From positions 1,837,491-1,901,490 of the forward strand of contig CACVBU010000738.1 of assembly GCA_902728285.1 (NCBI GenBank): DNA of 64,000 nt. Reading direction: 5' to 3'. The stretch comes from Clytia hemisphaerica. Its lineage: Eukaryota; Cnidaria; Hydrozoa; Leptothecata; Clytiidae. Shown in pieces: positions 11,664 to 23,760 of this stretch (the first letter of the stretch is position 1; each line of letters begins with the position of its first letter). The notes below the pieces were generated by a model. The model saw nothing but the letters and a program-made list of their open reading frames with translations, did no database searches and was not told the origin of the DNA. Position numbers and translations under genes: made by a program.

Positions 11664-12862
11664 CTGTCTCATACCAAGTTGCTAACGTGAAGTTATCATA
11701 ATAAATATTATAAGTCCATTCGGTTGAAAGTGTGTACTCTTTTTTTGCTATTGTGTTAAAACCATGCCAGCGTAATTAGACTTTTTCCATTGAGAGCGGT
11801 TTCCACATGGTAACAGAAAAAAGAGTGTACACCACTATTGTTAGTGAATACAGAGTAAAATAAGGTTATGTAAAGTATTCATTGTATAGACACACTGTTT
11901 ATTTTATCATAAAGAATTTTAAATGTAAATCGCTTGCATCATGCATTTCAAAAATATTTTGCATTTTATAAATTAGTGAAGAAAAGTTTTATTAAAATTG
12001 ATCACTCTTCGAACATGCACTTTTAAGATATATTCTGTTAAATTTGGTATAGTTTCTGCATTAAGTGTATTCCTCTTGAAAGGGACATAAAAGTAATAAA
12101 ATGTAAACATTGCACAAACCACGTGTCATTAAAGAGAATAATTAATATCACGTGTCGAAAACAAACTTGTAAAACAATTAAAACAATCAAAATCAGCCAT
12201 ATTTGTTTTGATTTTGTATCCCCAATGCATACGGTTTATTTACAACCTTCGTCAGTACTTTTATGTCCTCTTTAACATTCACTCATTGTATGCAATTCTT
12301 GTAAAGCTTTACGAAGCTGAATGCTTTTATTGAATTGCTTCTTTTTAGGCCAAAACTTTGATTCTAGAACGTAGATTCTAAAGATGCATCATGCTTAGAT
12401 TACTACAGTAATTAAAAATAATTTGTAGATAGTTGAATTTTTATAGTCTTGTATTATCTTATTATAATAACTTATAAAAGTTGTTTATATTCTTTAGTGT
12501 ATTAAAATATACAAACAAAAGAAACATAAGTTTTTCGTTATCCAGCTTGTGGGTGGTGCAGTTTGTTCTAAACTAAAATGTACAGTAATTATTGTGTTTC
12601 GTTAATGGTCTTGGAAATAAACCTTGATAAGCACGGTTATAGGCCAGGTTGAAATCGCTAAATTCCCAACTTAAAACGCCAGATTTATAAACGGAATTTT
12701 GTCTTTTGGTATATATTTGCTTTTCTAATTGATTTTATTATGCATTGAATAATTTAACCGTCAAATTAAATTTGATTGTATTTGATACTGTATTTTACCT
12801 TTATTCATTGCTTTATTTATACAGCAAAAAAAAAAGAAAAATACACAAAAAAGAAACAAAAT

Positions 12863-15800
12863 ATGGCATTAAATAGAGAGCAGTCCTTCAAGAAGATTTT
12901 GATCGATGATAAGCCGTATTTTGTTCAATTCAACCAAAACAATGAAGGAGATATCAGTCTGCAGTTGACCAATGGTAACCATATGTTACTTGGAAAGTGT
13001 AAGCAATTGTTTCGTTTTATTACAGTACACGTTTTTTATAAGAACAAACTACAGTGGAATAAATAGACTAGTAAACTATTCGTTGAAAACAGACCCATAT
13101 ACAAAAAATCAAGCTCCAAATTAAAAGAATCGAAGGGGTGAAGTTGCGTCTCTTTTTTTAATTTCTACTTCCCTAAAAAAAGGTTGTTTAATTGTACAAC
13201 TTTTCTTAGGTTTTTGAGAATCCATCCAACTTTTTTTGACTAAATGATATTTCATAGTAACATTGAACATGGGAACATATAAATAAATGAGCATTTCTAA
13301 AAACGTAATAAACAGAAAGTAAAATAAATGCAATCCCGAACGGGTCAGACATACAGAAATCTGTATGTCTCTCCTTACGATTTTAGGTGAAGAAAAAACG
13401 GCGTTGGAAGTAGCTTCTAGTCGGTTATTTTCCTTTTCTCTCACGTGCACTGAATATTTAATTAGTGTTTACATTATTTGATTGACAGTTACATTATAAG
13501 GTTATAAGTAATAACCGACTAGTTTACTAGTCTATGGAATAAATGGAATCACAAAGTGTTCAAGAAAATTCGAAAAAATTCGAATGAAATATCAAGAAAT
13601 AACAAGAAATAACCGTGTAGCAACTTATTTAAAAAAACATCATGTAGCGATTGTAAGATACATGTTTTTTTTATAAGCATATGTTTTTTTGGGAAACAAG
13701 CTCAGTTATGCATAGAGATATTTTAGACTCCGGCTCGAAGTATGTTTATCATATGCTTATTTTTCCAAATTCTGTCGTTGCTATACATGAGGATAGGGAA
13801 ATAAGTAATGACACAAAGAAACAAAAATTGCATTACAACGACTTCTTTTCCATCTATTAGAAAAAAAATTTCACTTACACACCTCAAAAGCAAGCTCAGT
13901 AATATGCTTGTAATATGCTTATTTCTTAGACAAATTCAGGTCTCGGTATGCTTATAAACGTTACGCTTATAAAAAGAAAAACATGTAGTTCTTTATTTCT
14001 TGATATGAACAAACTATAAGAACTGAAGCCTTCGGTGCCTAAAATATCAAGAACATTTTAAGGCTTTGCGGACTCTCTCTAACACACCCATGTGCTAAAT
14101 AATGGGCACAAAATGTTAAAAATAAGAACATTTTAAGGCCAACAATGCAATAAGTTAAGAACATCTAAATGTTTCAGGAATGTTGGATGTTGTTATAAAA
14201 AAGTGTATTAAGACTAAGAATAGTAGAAAATTTAAGAACAGAGGTAAAGTTTAACAAAATTGAAATCAATTTCTGAATAAATCCAACCCAGATATATTAT
14301 CTGCTAATCACAATCTTTGTTCTAGTAAGGTACCTGAAATTCAGGCTTGAGGTTTATTATCTTTTACGATTCTTTGTTGTTTCTTTTTTTACAAAAATAT
14401 TGATTTCTCTTTTTCCTGCAATATTTTTAGGCTCGGCGGAAGCGGGGAGGCACGGGAGGCTGAAGTTTTTGAGCAAAATATACTTTTTGGACCCACCCCG
14501 GTGGGGTGGAGGTCCTATAAATTCACCTCTGTCATTCGTTAGTTACCAACTTTTCTCGAGATTGGCTCATTAGTTTTTTCAGATTTTTTGCACAAAGATA
14601 TGTAACTATAAACCCTCTAATTTGACGGAGCCCGATTTTCGAAAAAAAATGTTTTAGGGCAAATTTGGGCCAAAAAACGGCTAAAAAAGGGTTTTTTGGA
14701 CTTTGTGAAATATTGGATCATTGTTTTTTTCTGATTTTTTGCATGAAAGTAGGTAAAGGCTGGCTCAAGCAGATTTTTGTAAAAAAAGAATTTTTCAGCT
14801 CAAAAAAACGCATCTTTATCTATAAGAATCACTATCAATAAGCATACATCAATGTTCTTAGTCAAATATTACTCAATTTTTTATGAGATAGATGTTTTTT
14901 TTGCTCATGAGGGCTTACTTTTGAAGAATATGTGTGTTTAGACATGAAATTTTGGTTGCTTGGCGTGTTTTTATAGAAAAACTGGCAAAATTCGATATTT
15001 TTTGATAAGCACATTATCAATTACTTAGGTATTAGCCTTTATCGAGATTGGCTCTTTCATCCATTATGATTTTTTATACAAAGATGCATAACTATAAACC
15101 CTCTAATTTGACAGAGTCCGATTTTCGAAAAAAAATGTTTTTGGGCAAATTTGGGCAAAAAACGGCTGAAAAAAGGGTTTTTTGGACTTATTGGATCATT
15201 GTTTTTGATGAGATGGATTTTTTTTGCTCACAAAGTCTTGAATATGAAAGAATATTTCAAGAGCATGAAATTTTGGTTTCTAAACGTTTTTTTTTTTTAA
15301 GAAACAAGCGACTAATTTTAATAGATCGTCACTATTTGTGTTCTAAATGATTGTTTAACGGCCATGCTCACGTAGATATCAATTATATGTGTTAAATGCA
15401 TAACCAGGTAGGTCCATAACATAAAAGTATCACTTGTTTTTCTCCAATTCGTGGCGAATTCTATCTCCTTTTCAGTCTTTAACCCCTCCACTTTTACGGT
15501 TATTTCGCCGGGCCTAAATTTGCTCTTTATTTCTATTGGGATCCTCAAAAAGAAAAAAAAACGATTTTATATATTTTATACAGTGCCACAGAGGGACATC
15601 ATACAAATGGCTAAAGGTCTTGATATGACTACAAAGAAATTGGAAAACCTTCTGGCACAATGTTTAGCTTCAAAAGACGTTCAAGACTTTGAGTATCAAT
15701 TGACTGAATCCGATGAAACTACCTCCAAGGTATGGTACATTGTGGGATTGATGTAAAGATCTCCTTTAAGAATGTGATTATAGCACTCTACACGTATGTA

Positions 15801-18800
15801 CACTTCTGACCACTGCATTTACAAGTAAATCAAATTACCTAGCCAAATTATTGTATAATATTTAGGGGAAAATTTTGGCATTTCTTAAAGGAATGTGTAT
15901 TCAATGTTTTTTCTAGTTGGTTTTAAAACAAGTTGTCGATGGCGGATTTAAGGTAGGTCCAATTATCATTTTATTTATGAAAGGGGTTTATAGTCTCGTC
16001 CACAGCCTCATCACGCCTTTATGAGGACAAACCATTTGATGGGGCTTTGAGTGAGAGCCAAAATATCAAGAACAAGTTGAGTATACTTTTAAGGCTTTGC
16101 GGACTCATCTAATTCTCAGGAAATTGACAAAGATATTAAAATTGTATAAAAATGGTAAAAATAAGAACATTAACATTTTGAGATTTATTAAAATTCAAAA
16201 AGTTAAGAATATCCGAAAACTTCAAAATTTCGAAGTTCGTATAAAATAACGTATACCTCAGTACATTACAAATTTCACCCCCTTCTATGATGTCCAATCA
16301 TATTCATTTCCTTTTCAAATTTTAGTTTCAACTTGGAAGTGTACCTTTGAAACGAAGTGAAAATTCATCACAAAGATTGGTTTCAATGTTGGATCATTTG
16401 ACTTCAGAACTCGCCAAATACAAGGTTTGTCTTTCAAATCATTGAATCGCCACAGTTGACTCTCGCTAATTCGAGGGTCGGGGGAAAAAACAGGGAATCT
16501 TATTTGTTCGAATTACAGAGAGATTCGATTTATAGAAAGTATTTTATGAGCGTTTCTCCTTGGAAACAAGTTCGAGTTAAAGAAAGATTCGAATAAATTA
16601 ATAAGCGATAGTTTACACAATAGAGTCTCTAACCTCTATAACTCGAATCTCTACTTAACTCCGACATGGTTCCGGGTCCCTTCAGGCAACAAAGCCTTTT
16701 AAACAAGTCTCCACAACTTGAATTTTCCATAACTCGAACAAATCTGTGTTCCCTGTGAGTGTTCGAGTTATAGATATTCCACTGTTATAAGAGAGGATAA
16801 AGTGAAGATAGGATAAGATTATGATGTACCCCAAAAAAAAGATTAAAAATACAGTTATTAGACAGGAAAATTAGATGATCACTATAAAATATCGAGAATC
16901 CGATAAAAAAAATCCTATAGATTATTTTCCTTGCTTATTCAGGCTTATTGATTGATTCAGAGATAGTTGGCTTGACTATTTTAGACTTTCTCCTGGCGTT
17001 TATAATCATGGAAGAGCTTGTTTAACAATCATTGCAATATACCAGGTGCTTATCATTTGGCTTATGTTTTCGTGTTTCAGAAAGAAGTTGAGAAAGTTCG
17101 GAATGTCAACAACACAATATCTCAAGAACAAGAACACATGACTCAAGTATTTACCTTTGCTTATACGAGAGGGGCATCAGGCAATATTTCATGCGCTTTT
17201 AGTGTCCAGTCACCAGACGCTGCCCCTTTCGACACGTGATATTAATTATTCATCACTAAAATGTTGTTAAAAACAGTCTTTCCAGTCGAAAGCTACTAGA
17301 AAAGTGCTCTTTTAGGCCATCAACAGACGCTGCCCTTATGACTTGGGCACTTTTGGTATAGATTTTGCTGGGTATGATTGTTAAAGGGTAATGAGGCTTC
17401 CCATATTATTTTTTGAAAAGCTTCTTATGAAATAGAATTTTGTTGTGTCTTTGAAATACTTAACTGCCACTTGTAAAACATCTCACATCACACACTTCAT
17501 TGCTATAGCGACGAGAAGTAGGGATTTTGATTAATTTATTTTCTGACCAATTATAGATTTTTCTCTACAAAAAATTTAATTGGAGTGCATTTTCTGGTCT
17601 TCTTCAACTTAAAACGTTCAAAATTTCTCCCCTCAGGTGCGGTGTCACTAACCCAGCCCCCCCCCCAACTAGGGCACTGTTTACATATTGAGATATTGAA
17701 ACTCTCTCTCCATTATTTTTCTTACAGCGCTTGAAAGAACACATAGAAACACATGTCAATATGGAGCAAGAACTTTACACAAAGGTTATCCATTGACAGT
17801 GGCGGATCTACGGGGGATTCAAAATTTATGGTGGAGAGTGTTCCTTCTAGCTAGTCATTAGGCTGGACTATTCTTGGTTTGCCGTCACCCAACCCTAGAT
17901 TTTGGAGGTGGGTCAGGCGATCGGATTTTGGTCATTCATGGAATTTTCGTCTACATTTTGTAATTGTTGAAGAAGAAAAAATTCCCTTCGTCGAAATAGA
18001 AATAAAAGTTTTTAGGTCGACAAGTTTAGAGATGAGTCGGTCGGCTGACGGCAAACCAACATTTTTTTAAATCTAGCCTTATGAGGAAATGAAGACTTCC
18101 CGTCATAAATTTTGATTAGATCCGCCACTGAGATGTTTTCAAAATTGTTCCTGGACTACTTTGTCCAGCTTTTTGTGTGAAGGAAATGAGACTTTTTAAA
18201 GCCTTGATTTCACGTTTTTGTATTTTCACAACAGCTGAAAGAAAAAACTTGGAGAAATTTGTGTGATATATATTAATATTATCCAAATTGCAATCAAAAT
18301 ACTCTAATTCGAACCTCTTTTATTCAAATCTTTCTGTAACTTGAACTAAGTTATTGGTACCCTCAGCTGAAAAGTGGTTTAAATAACTCTCTGTAACTTG
18401 AATCATTCTCTAATTCGAAGACAATTTTTGGTCCCATTAAAATCGAATTAGATGGCATCAGCTGTAAAAAACAATTGTGATTAGCAAAGGAAGATGAGTT
18501 TACCCAGCCATGAATATTAAAGCTTCTGGTTATTAATAACTGTAGCTGAAAGGTCAATTCATGATAAACCAATGAATTTTGTTCTTTTTTTAGTTTTCCA
18601 TGGTATTAAACTCGAAGAAAGCTAAGATACGAGAATTGAAAAAGACAATTGAATCTGGTGGTGGTAGTAGTAGTGACAAATCTTCAAATATTCCACAAAA
18701 GCATGCGAAACGGCGCCTCGTCGAGTCAGATGAAGAGTAAGACTAAAACTGTTATTTTGACTCACTTAGTAAAGTGTAGTGTCCTGACTAAAGGTACAAG

Positions 18801-21800
18801 TGTAGTATTTATGACATGCACCACTGGAGAGTCTTCTGAGAACTTTTAAAATTTTCCACCCAATACGTCACTTAAACAATAGAAAAAGTGACGTATTGGA
18901 CGAAAAACAACAGAAAAGTTGCATAATTTAGTGAAGTCATTACAGTGGTGCATATCATGAATTCGTATTTTGACGCCCTTTTCAAGGGAATTAATTGAAA
19001 CAAGGGCCTTCAAACTCTCTGATAAAATATCTCTTTTTTGTTAAGATGAAATTCATAGGTCGAAAAAAGAACAAGACGTGGGTCAGATTTTTGCAAAAAG
19101 TTGACCCACGCACCTATGCAAAAAGGTTTCAACCATCGCACCCACTTTTACCCACGCAAATTAAATCTCCACTAAATTTAACAAACAAATACTATGTGAA
19201 TAATCAAACCTTTTGAGTATATTTTATAGTAAACTTTCATCCATTTTAGTGTCTCCAAATTCCCAATTCGCCAAATTAAATCCCTGCCAATTTTTACAAA
19301 ATTGATCAATCGCCAAATTAAATACCCGCCATAATTAACCGTCTTAAGGTAGATTTTGATGGCTGAAAGATTTGATATTAAAAGAAATTGTTTTATGTTT
19401 TGATGAATATGGCTATCTCATTTTAAGCATGGAGACAGATGACGAAAAGCAAACGATAAAAGACCATAATAAAAAGGTAAAAGCCATTTTTTAGGAAACA
19501 CTTTTCTAGGAAAAACTTCCACACCATCATTTAATTTTATCGATCAACCATTTCGATCGCAGTCGAATTCGCAATTTTGGTTGTTGGAAAGAGTGAGGAA
19601 ATCAGCTCAACACTTTAAGGACATCCAAGCACCCTTTTGAGGGATGCCTTCAAATTTGTCAGTTTTCGAATGTGCATGATGTATAAGATGCGTTCTGTCT
19701 TTGTTTTTACCCTTAAATTTTGCATTGTCCTGTACTTTTCTGTAGTACTTAGTGTGTTGATGACAGTTTCCTAATTTCTTTCTATACACGTTAGACTAGT
19801 TTAGACTCGATGTTTACTTAAAGTCGAGTTATCGTCAATTATATAATAACAATGGCCAGCTTGACAACTTCAGTTAAACGAAAAAGGAAGCAAGTCCGAA
19901 AGAAAGACATCCTGGTTCCTTGATACATACCATATACCTTAAAAATGTTACACACACAAATGATGCAAACAAGGATGTCTTATTTCGGATCTGCTTTCGT
20001 TTTATTTTGTTTCAATTCATATATAGAGTGGACTCTCTCTAATTCGATTTTCTTTTCGTTGAAAGTTTCTATAATTCGAATTTATTTTCTGTCTCCGTCA
20101 AGGTGATTCCTGCTTTAAATTCTTTCTATAATTTGAATCTCTCCGTAATTCGAAATATTATTAAGATTCCTCCCTCAAGTTCGAATAGACCTTATCGGAG
20201 TTTTATATTTTTCTAAAAAAGCGATGCATTGTGGGATTGTTTCGAGTGTATTACAATAGAATTCCCTTGAGGAATTCCTAAGAGATTTCTATTGTAATAC
20301 ACTCGAAACAATCCCACAATGCATCACTTTTTTAGAAAAATCAAAAACTCCGATAAAATCTATTAACGAGAGTCTACTATAATCATGGTTTTTATTTACC
20401 TTACAGAGGAAACTTTCGAATCCCTCCGTAATTCGAAATATTATTAAGATTCCTCCCTCAAGCTCGAATTAACGAGAGTCCTCTATAATCATGGTTGTGT
20501 TTTACCTTACAGAGGAGACTTTCGAACCCCTCCGTAATTCGAAATATCATTAAGATTCCTCCCTCAAGCTCGAATTAGCGAGAGTCCACTAAAATCATGG
20601 TTTTTATTTACCTTGCAGTGGAAACTTTCGAATCCCTCTGTAATTCGAAATATTATTAAGATTCCTCCCTCAAGCTCGAATTAGCGAGAGTCCACTAAAA
20701 TCATGGTTTTTATTTACCTTGCAGTGGAAACTTTCGAATCCCTCCGTAATTCGAAATATTATTAAAATTCCTCCCTCAAGCTCGAATTAGCGAGAGTCTA
20801 CTATAATCATGGTTTTTATTTACCTTACAGAGGAGACTTTCGAACCCCTCCGTAATTCGAAATATTATTAAGATTCCTCCCTCAAGTTCGAATTAACGAG
20901 AGTCCTCTATAATCATGGTTTTTATTTACCTTACAGAGGAGACTTTCGAACCCCTCCGTAATTCGAAATATTATTAAGATTCCTCCCTCAAGCTCGAATT
21001 AACGAGAGTCCTCTATAATCATGGTTGTGTTTTACCTTACAGAGGAAACTTTCGAGCACAGACGAAGATGCGGATGAAGAGGAGAGAACAACAAATAAGG
21101 AGGAGAGAGGGGATGAAAAAGACACTGCGAAGGAGGGAGAGAAAATTCGTTTAGATGATTCCATTGGAGATGATGATGACATGCCGAGAAGGAGTCGAAA
21201 GTGAGATTTTTATTTCACTTTCTATTAGCAAGAAGAGTCGAACGTAACATTTTTACTGTACGATTTTGTTCATTAAAAACCAGTTTATAAGAACATATAT
21301 GCTGAAATTTGATGAAAATATTAGAACATTTTCGAACATAGCCAAATTATAACGGTGCAGTGAATGCTTTTGATATGCTTATTTACATCTGAAGATTATT
21401 AGGATCATGTAACTCTGAGGTAAGTTTTCAGCCCTGATATATATTTTATAGACGCATGCGTGCAACCAAACCAAAGACACCAGTGAGCAGCGTGTTACCT
21501 CGAACCACGTCCCTTCCAAGACCAAATTCCGTTCAAAAATCTTCATCAGGTACAGGATCAAGTCAACGAAGTGAAAGAAGGTATATTTTACCTTTTTTCG
21601 AATCTTTCAGCTATATGAGAAAACTAAAATCCAGCTTTTTATTGGTTGTTGAACAGAACATGGGCGCTGCGGGTCCTCTCCACACAGTCATAAGAAAAAA
21701 GAATTGTTTACGATTTTTTTTTTGATTTGATGCTTGATCTATTGTAATTAAATTAAGCCGGCAATCTCATTTTTTCCACGGTCCTTTCCATAGTGCAATG

Positions 21801-21916
21801 TCTTTTTTAGTATTTACGATGGTACCATCAAGGTGCATTTTCTATTTTCACTCTTTTTTAGTTCACGAAATACATCCAGTGAAGTTTCAGTTGACGAGCT
21901 GCTTGATAACTTATGA
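12863..21916 (+). CDS. XRCC4: DNA repair protein XRCC4, complete, ten exons
   Basis: XRCC4 is the nuclear scaffold that binds and stabilises DNA ligase IV in non-homologous end joining. Exons: 12863-12998, 15584-15729, 15917-15952, 16326-16424, 17081-17146, 17728-17784, 18594-18736, 21045-21200, 21452-21580, 21862-21916; phases join to 340 codons plus stop, close to the 336 aa of human XRCC4. Residues 1 to about 125 form the globular head (FKKILIDDKPYFVQFNQ near the start, FQLGSVPLKRSENSSQ at 107-122, matching human FRLGSFNLEKVENP). A long coiled coil follows, including FSMVLNSKKAKIRELKK (181-197), the counterpart of human FILVLNEKKTKIRSLH in the ligase IV-binding stalk. Next come an acidic stretch (TDEDADEEE) and a basic PRRSRKRMR that may serve nuclear import. 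The C-terminus SVDELLDNL mirrors human SPEDLFDEI. The ATG is the only one fitting the head domain. Exon 8 uses an acceptor at the end of a 106-bp tandem array (20403-21042). Confidence 0.92.
13064..13534. mobile_element. Mutator-like MITE with a perfect 9-bp target duplication
   Basis: The 471-bp element begins TAGACTAGTAAACTA and ends with its exact reverse complement TAGTTTACTAGTCTA. It is flanked on both sides by TGGAATAAA (13055-13063 and 13535-13543). A 9-bp duplication is typical of Mutator-like elements. It lies in XRCC4 intron 1 and no transposase is present. Just left of it, at 13025-13048, is an isolated TACACGTTTTTTATAAGAAC end of another MITE family. Confidence 0.8.
13660..13990. 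mobile_element. Inverted-repeat element related to the TTTTATAAG family
   Basis: The left end reads ACATGTTTTTTTTATAAGCA and the right end, near 13970-13990, reads the inverse CTTATAAAAAGAAAAACATG. The word AAGCTCAG recurs inside. It sits in XRCC4 intron 1 and appears to be a diverged relative of the CACGTTTTTTATAAGAAC family. Borders are approximate. Confidence 0.5.
13987..14207. mobile_element. Copy of the CACGTTTTTTATAAGAAC MITE family
   Basis: It contains the family's diagnostic words GAAGCCTTCGG, AAGAACATTTTAAGGCTTTG and CGGACTC, and a final TTATAAAAAAGTGTA. Other copies or part-copies in the window are near 16065-16253, 22440-22684, 23252-23487, 24922-25167, 25200-25312, 47755-47978, 54400-54600 and 57582-57859. 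Confidence 0.6.
14460..15215. repeat. Dispersed repeat in XRCC4 intron 1
   Basis: Two similar blocks (about 14558-14715 and 15047-15190) share TATCGAGATTGGCTC-like starts, ACTATAAACCCTCTAATTTG, CCCGATTTTCGAAAAAAAAT and GGGCAAATTTGGGC. They are the reverse orientation of the block nested in the fold-back element at 7930-8460, including the ACCTCCACC-type motif (8450 versus 14505). Confidence 0.6.
16453..16794. mobile_element. Tigger/pogo-like MITE in XRCC4 intron 4
   Basis: Starts CAGTTGACTCTCGCTAATTC and ends with the inverse of CAGTGGAATATCTATAACTC. The interior is rich in TTCGAGTT and TTCGAATT words. It belongs to a family of CAG...CTG elements with clearer copies at 50690-51302, 51908-52089 and 58337-58496. 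Confidence 0.55.
18811..18960. mobile_element. Palindromic ATGATATGCACCACTG element, copy 1
   Basis: The left end ATGACATGCACCACTGGAGA pairs with the right end CAGTGGTGCATATCAT. Inside are CACCCAATACGTCACTT and its inverse AAGTGACGTATTGG. The same family occurs at 53236-53372 in the TSR gene. Located in XRCC4 intron 7. Confidence 0.65.
20193..20360. repeat. Nearly perfect long hairpin in XRCC4 intron 7
   Basis: The left arm (TATCGGAGTTTTATATTTTT, then GATGCATTGTGGGATTGTTT, CGAGTGTATTACAATAGA) is repeated in reverse complement on the right with very few changes, around a central spacer of about 30 bases (about 20263-20292). It resembles a young palindromic MITE and sits among TTCGAATT-type Tigger-like debris. 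Confidence 0.75.
20403..21042 (+). repeat. 106-bp tandem array carrying the exon 8 splice acceptor
   Basis: The acceptor word CTTACAGAGG or CTTGCAGTGG has its AG ending at 20406, 20512, 20618, 20724, 20830, 20936 and 21042, an exact 106-bp period. Each unit contains a pyrimidine-rich TTTTTATTTACCTTACAG stretch and a copy of the first bases of XRCC4 exon 8 (GAAACTTTCGA), then CCTCCGTAATTCGAAATATT and CTCGAATTA(A/G)CGAGAGTC. Only the last copy is followed by the real exon. Splicing to an upstream copy would reach an in-frame TAA or TAG in the GAATTA(A/G)C word after about 20 codons. Confidence 0.9.
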
Positions 21917-23699
21917 TGATCAAAGCTTTCTAAGCTTTTTGTAAACTCAACTCTGCACAACTATTACTTTTTAAGCACCCGCACAATTTCTTAGAAAAAT
22001 ATTTTCTTACAGATATGGTTAAAAAATAAAAATCAACTTTTTTTCGTTCTCTTTCAGAACTTCATCAGATACCTTAAGAGAAGAAATTTTCACTGAACAA
22101 ATTTTCACGGAATTTAATTTCGCGGTGTTTTGACAAATCCACGAAACGAAAGAATATTAAAAAATCATCTATAGAATTGATATTTTTGGGGCAAAATAAG
22201 CCATATTTTAAACAAAAATTCCTCTCAACCGCGAAATTAAATTCTGCGAAACTTCCGAATTTTGAGCTGTGAACTGCGAAATTTCTTTCCGCAAAAATTT
22301 CTTCCCTTAAGGTATCTATTTGATTTTGTATTAATTTAAGGTTTCAAAAGCTAAAGCTGAAAAGCTGAAACGTTATACCATACAAACTTTACGAAATTAC
22401 TAAGGTGAAAATTGTTCCTTAAGTTTTTTCATGGAATTATTCAGACGAAATTCACAATAAATGCCTTCGGATGTTTTTATGTTTTTAAGTTTCCGCCCTA
22501 AAATTTCTTTCGCCGTTTTATAAGTATTTTTCTCCATTTTAAGAAATCGGATATTTTAGAGTTTTGAAAGACTCAAAATGTTTTTAACTTGTTCTTAATA
22601 TGTTGACAATGGAAGCCTTATGTTTATAAGAACAGAGCATAATACGAATAAATACGAATAGTTTGTTCTTATAAAAATGTGTATTATATTTTTCATTTAC
22701 ACCTGTTCAGTGTGGACTAAAACTTATATCAGAGCTACACGTGAAGTTTTTTCTTTTGTCAGTAATTTCAGCTGTTTATATTTTGCCAAAAATTGAATTT
22801 TATTTTATTTTTGATAATTTTAGTCCATCAAAATCTCTGAAAATACCACACCATCTTCTAGGAGATATAAATGTATGTCTCGTGTCAGAAACTCTTACTT
22901 TTAAAGTTAAAAAAGCAACCAATTTAATAAAATCATTTAATGAGGTTTGGTTTGAATCTCCTTTTCAGTCTTTCCAGAATATTTTGGGAAATTTACAGGA
23001 AAATTTATCCTTTTTGCCCTCATATTTTTCCCCCAACTTTTTCTTTAATGTTGATTTTATCAAGATCATATCAAATCCTTTGGAATTGCACCTGTGGGCA
23101 TGCAATGACAAACAGAACTTCAATGAATGCTTTTTTATTTCAAATGCAATGACATTACCTTGTTGTTTAATCAAAAAGCAAACTTCCTAAAAATTAATTC
23201 TTGAGAAAAATTCTAAAATTGAATCAATATGCCATACGGTAGAGTGTCCAGTTTATTCACATTTTTATAAGAACAAACACTATAAGAATATAAGGCTTCC
23301 ATGGCCAAAATATTAAGAACAAGTTAAGAACATTAAATCACTATGTAGACTCATAAAGATCAAATTTCTTATAAAACTGCAAAAAAATACTCATAAAACA
23401 ATTAAAATAAGAATATTTCTAGGTTAAAAACTCAAAAATTTAAGAACACCCGAAAGCTTTTTAGATATTCTAGTAAAAAACGCGTATTGAAGGGATATGG
23501 TAACCATCACCCTCCACCGTTGTGCTGTTGAACCTTGCCATAGTTATTGGTGTCATTGGATTTGCTTGAAAAGGCATGCAGGTGAGAAGATGGAGCTTCA
23601 TTCTAACAGGTACCACTCCTTGAAAAGGTGGTCACCACAAAATTGAAGAAATTTATCGGTACTCATACTCAAGGGAAAGATATTTTTGTTAAGAAAAAC
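21917..23699. other. Intergenic region between XRCC4 and the TSR gene
   Basis: It holds three inverted-repeat elements: 22070-22314 (own entry) and two CACGTTTTTTATAAGAAC-family copies (about 22440-22684 and 23252-23487). An open frame of about 149 codons at 22741-23190 starts at GTG and resembles nothing I recognise. The promoter of the TSR gene should lie in the last few hundred bases, but no clear core element was seen. Confidence 0.55.
22070..22314. mobile_element. MITE with ATACCTTAAG ends
   Basis: Starts ATACCTTAAGAGAAGAAATT and ends with the inverse of ATACCTTAAGGGAAGAAATT. The inside carries words such as AATTTCGCGG and CCGCGAAATT. A second member is at 51372-51636. Confidence 0.7.
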
Positions 23700-23760
23700 A
23701 TGGACTTCCAGTCCATTTTCATAATCGTTCTTGGTTTTATGGCACTAAGTTATGCTGAAG
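23700..23760 (+). CDS. TSR gene exon 1: signal peptide
   Basis: ATG followed by a hydrophobic run ([13 protein letters not shown]) and a donor GAAG|GTATGT. The upstream in-frame extension from 23628 lacks an ATG start, so 23700 is preferred. Ends in phase 1. Confidence 0.8.
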
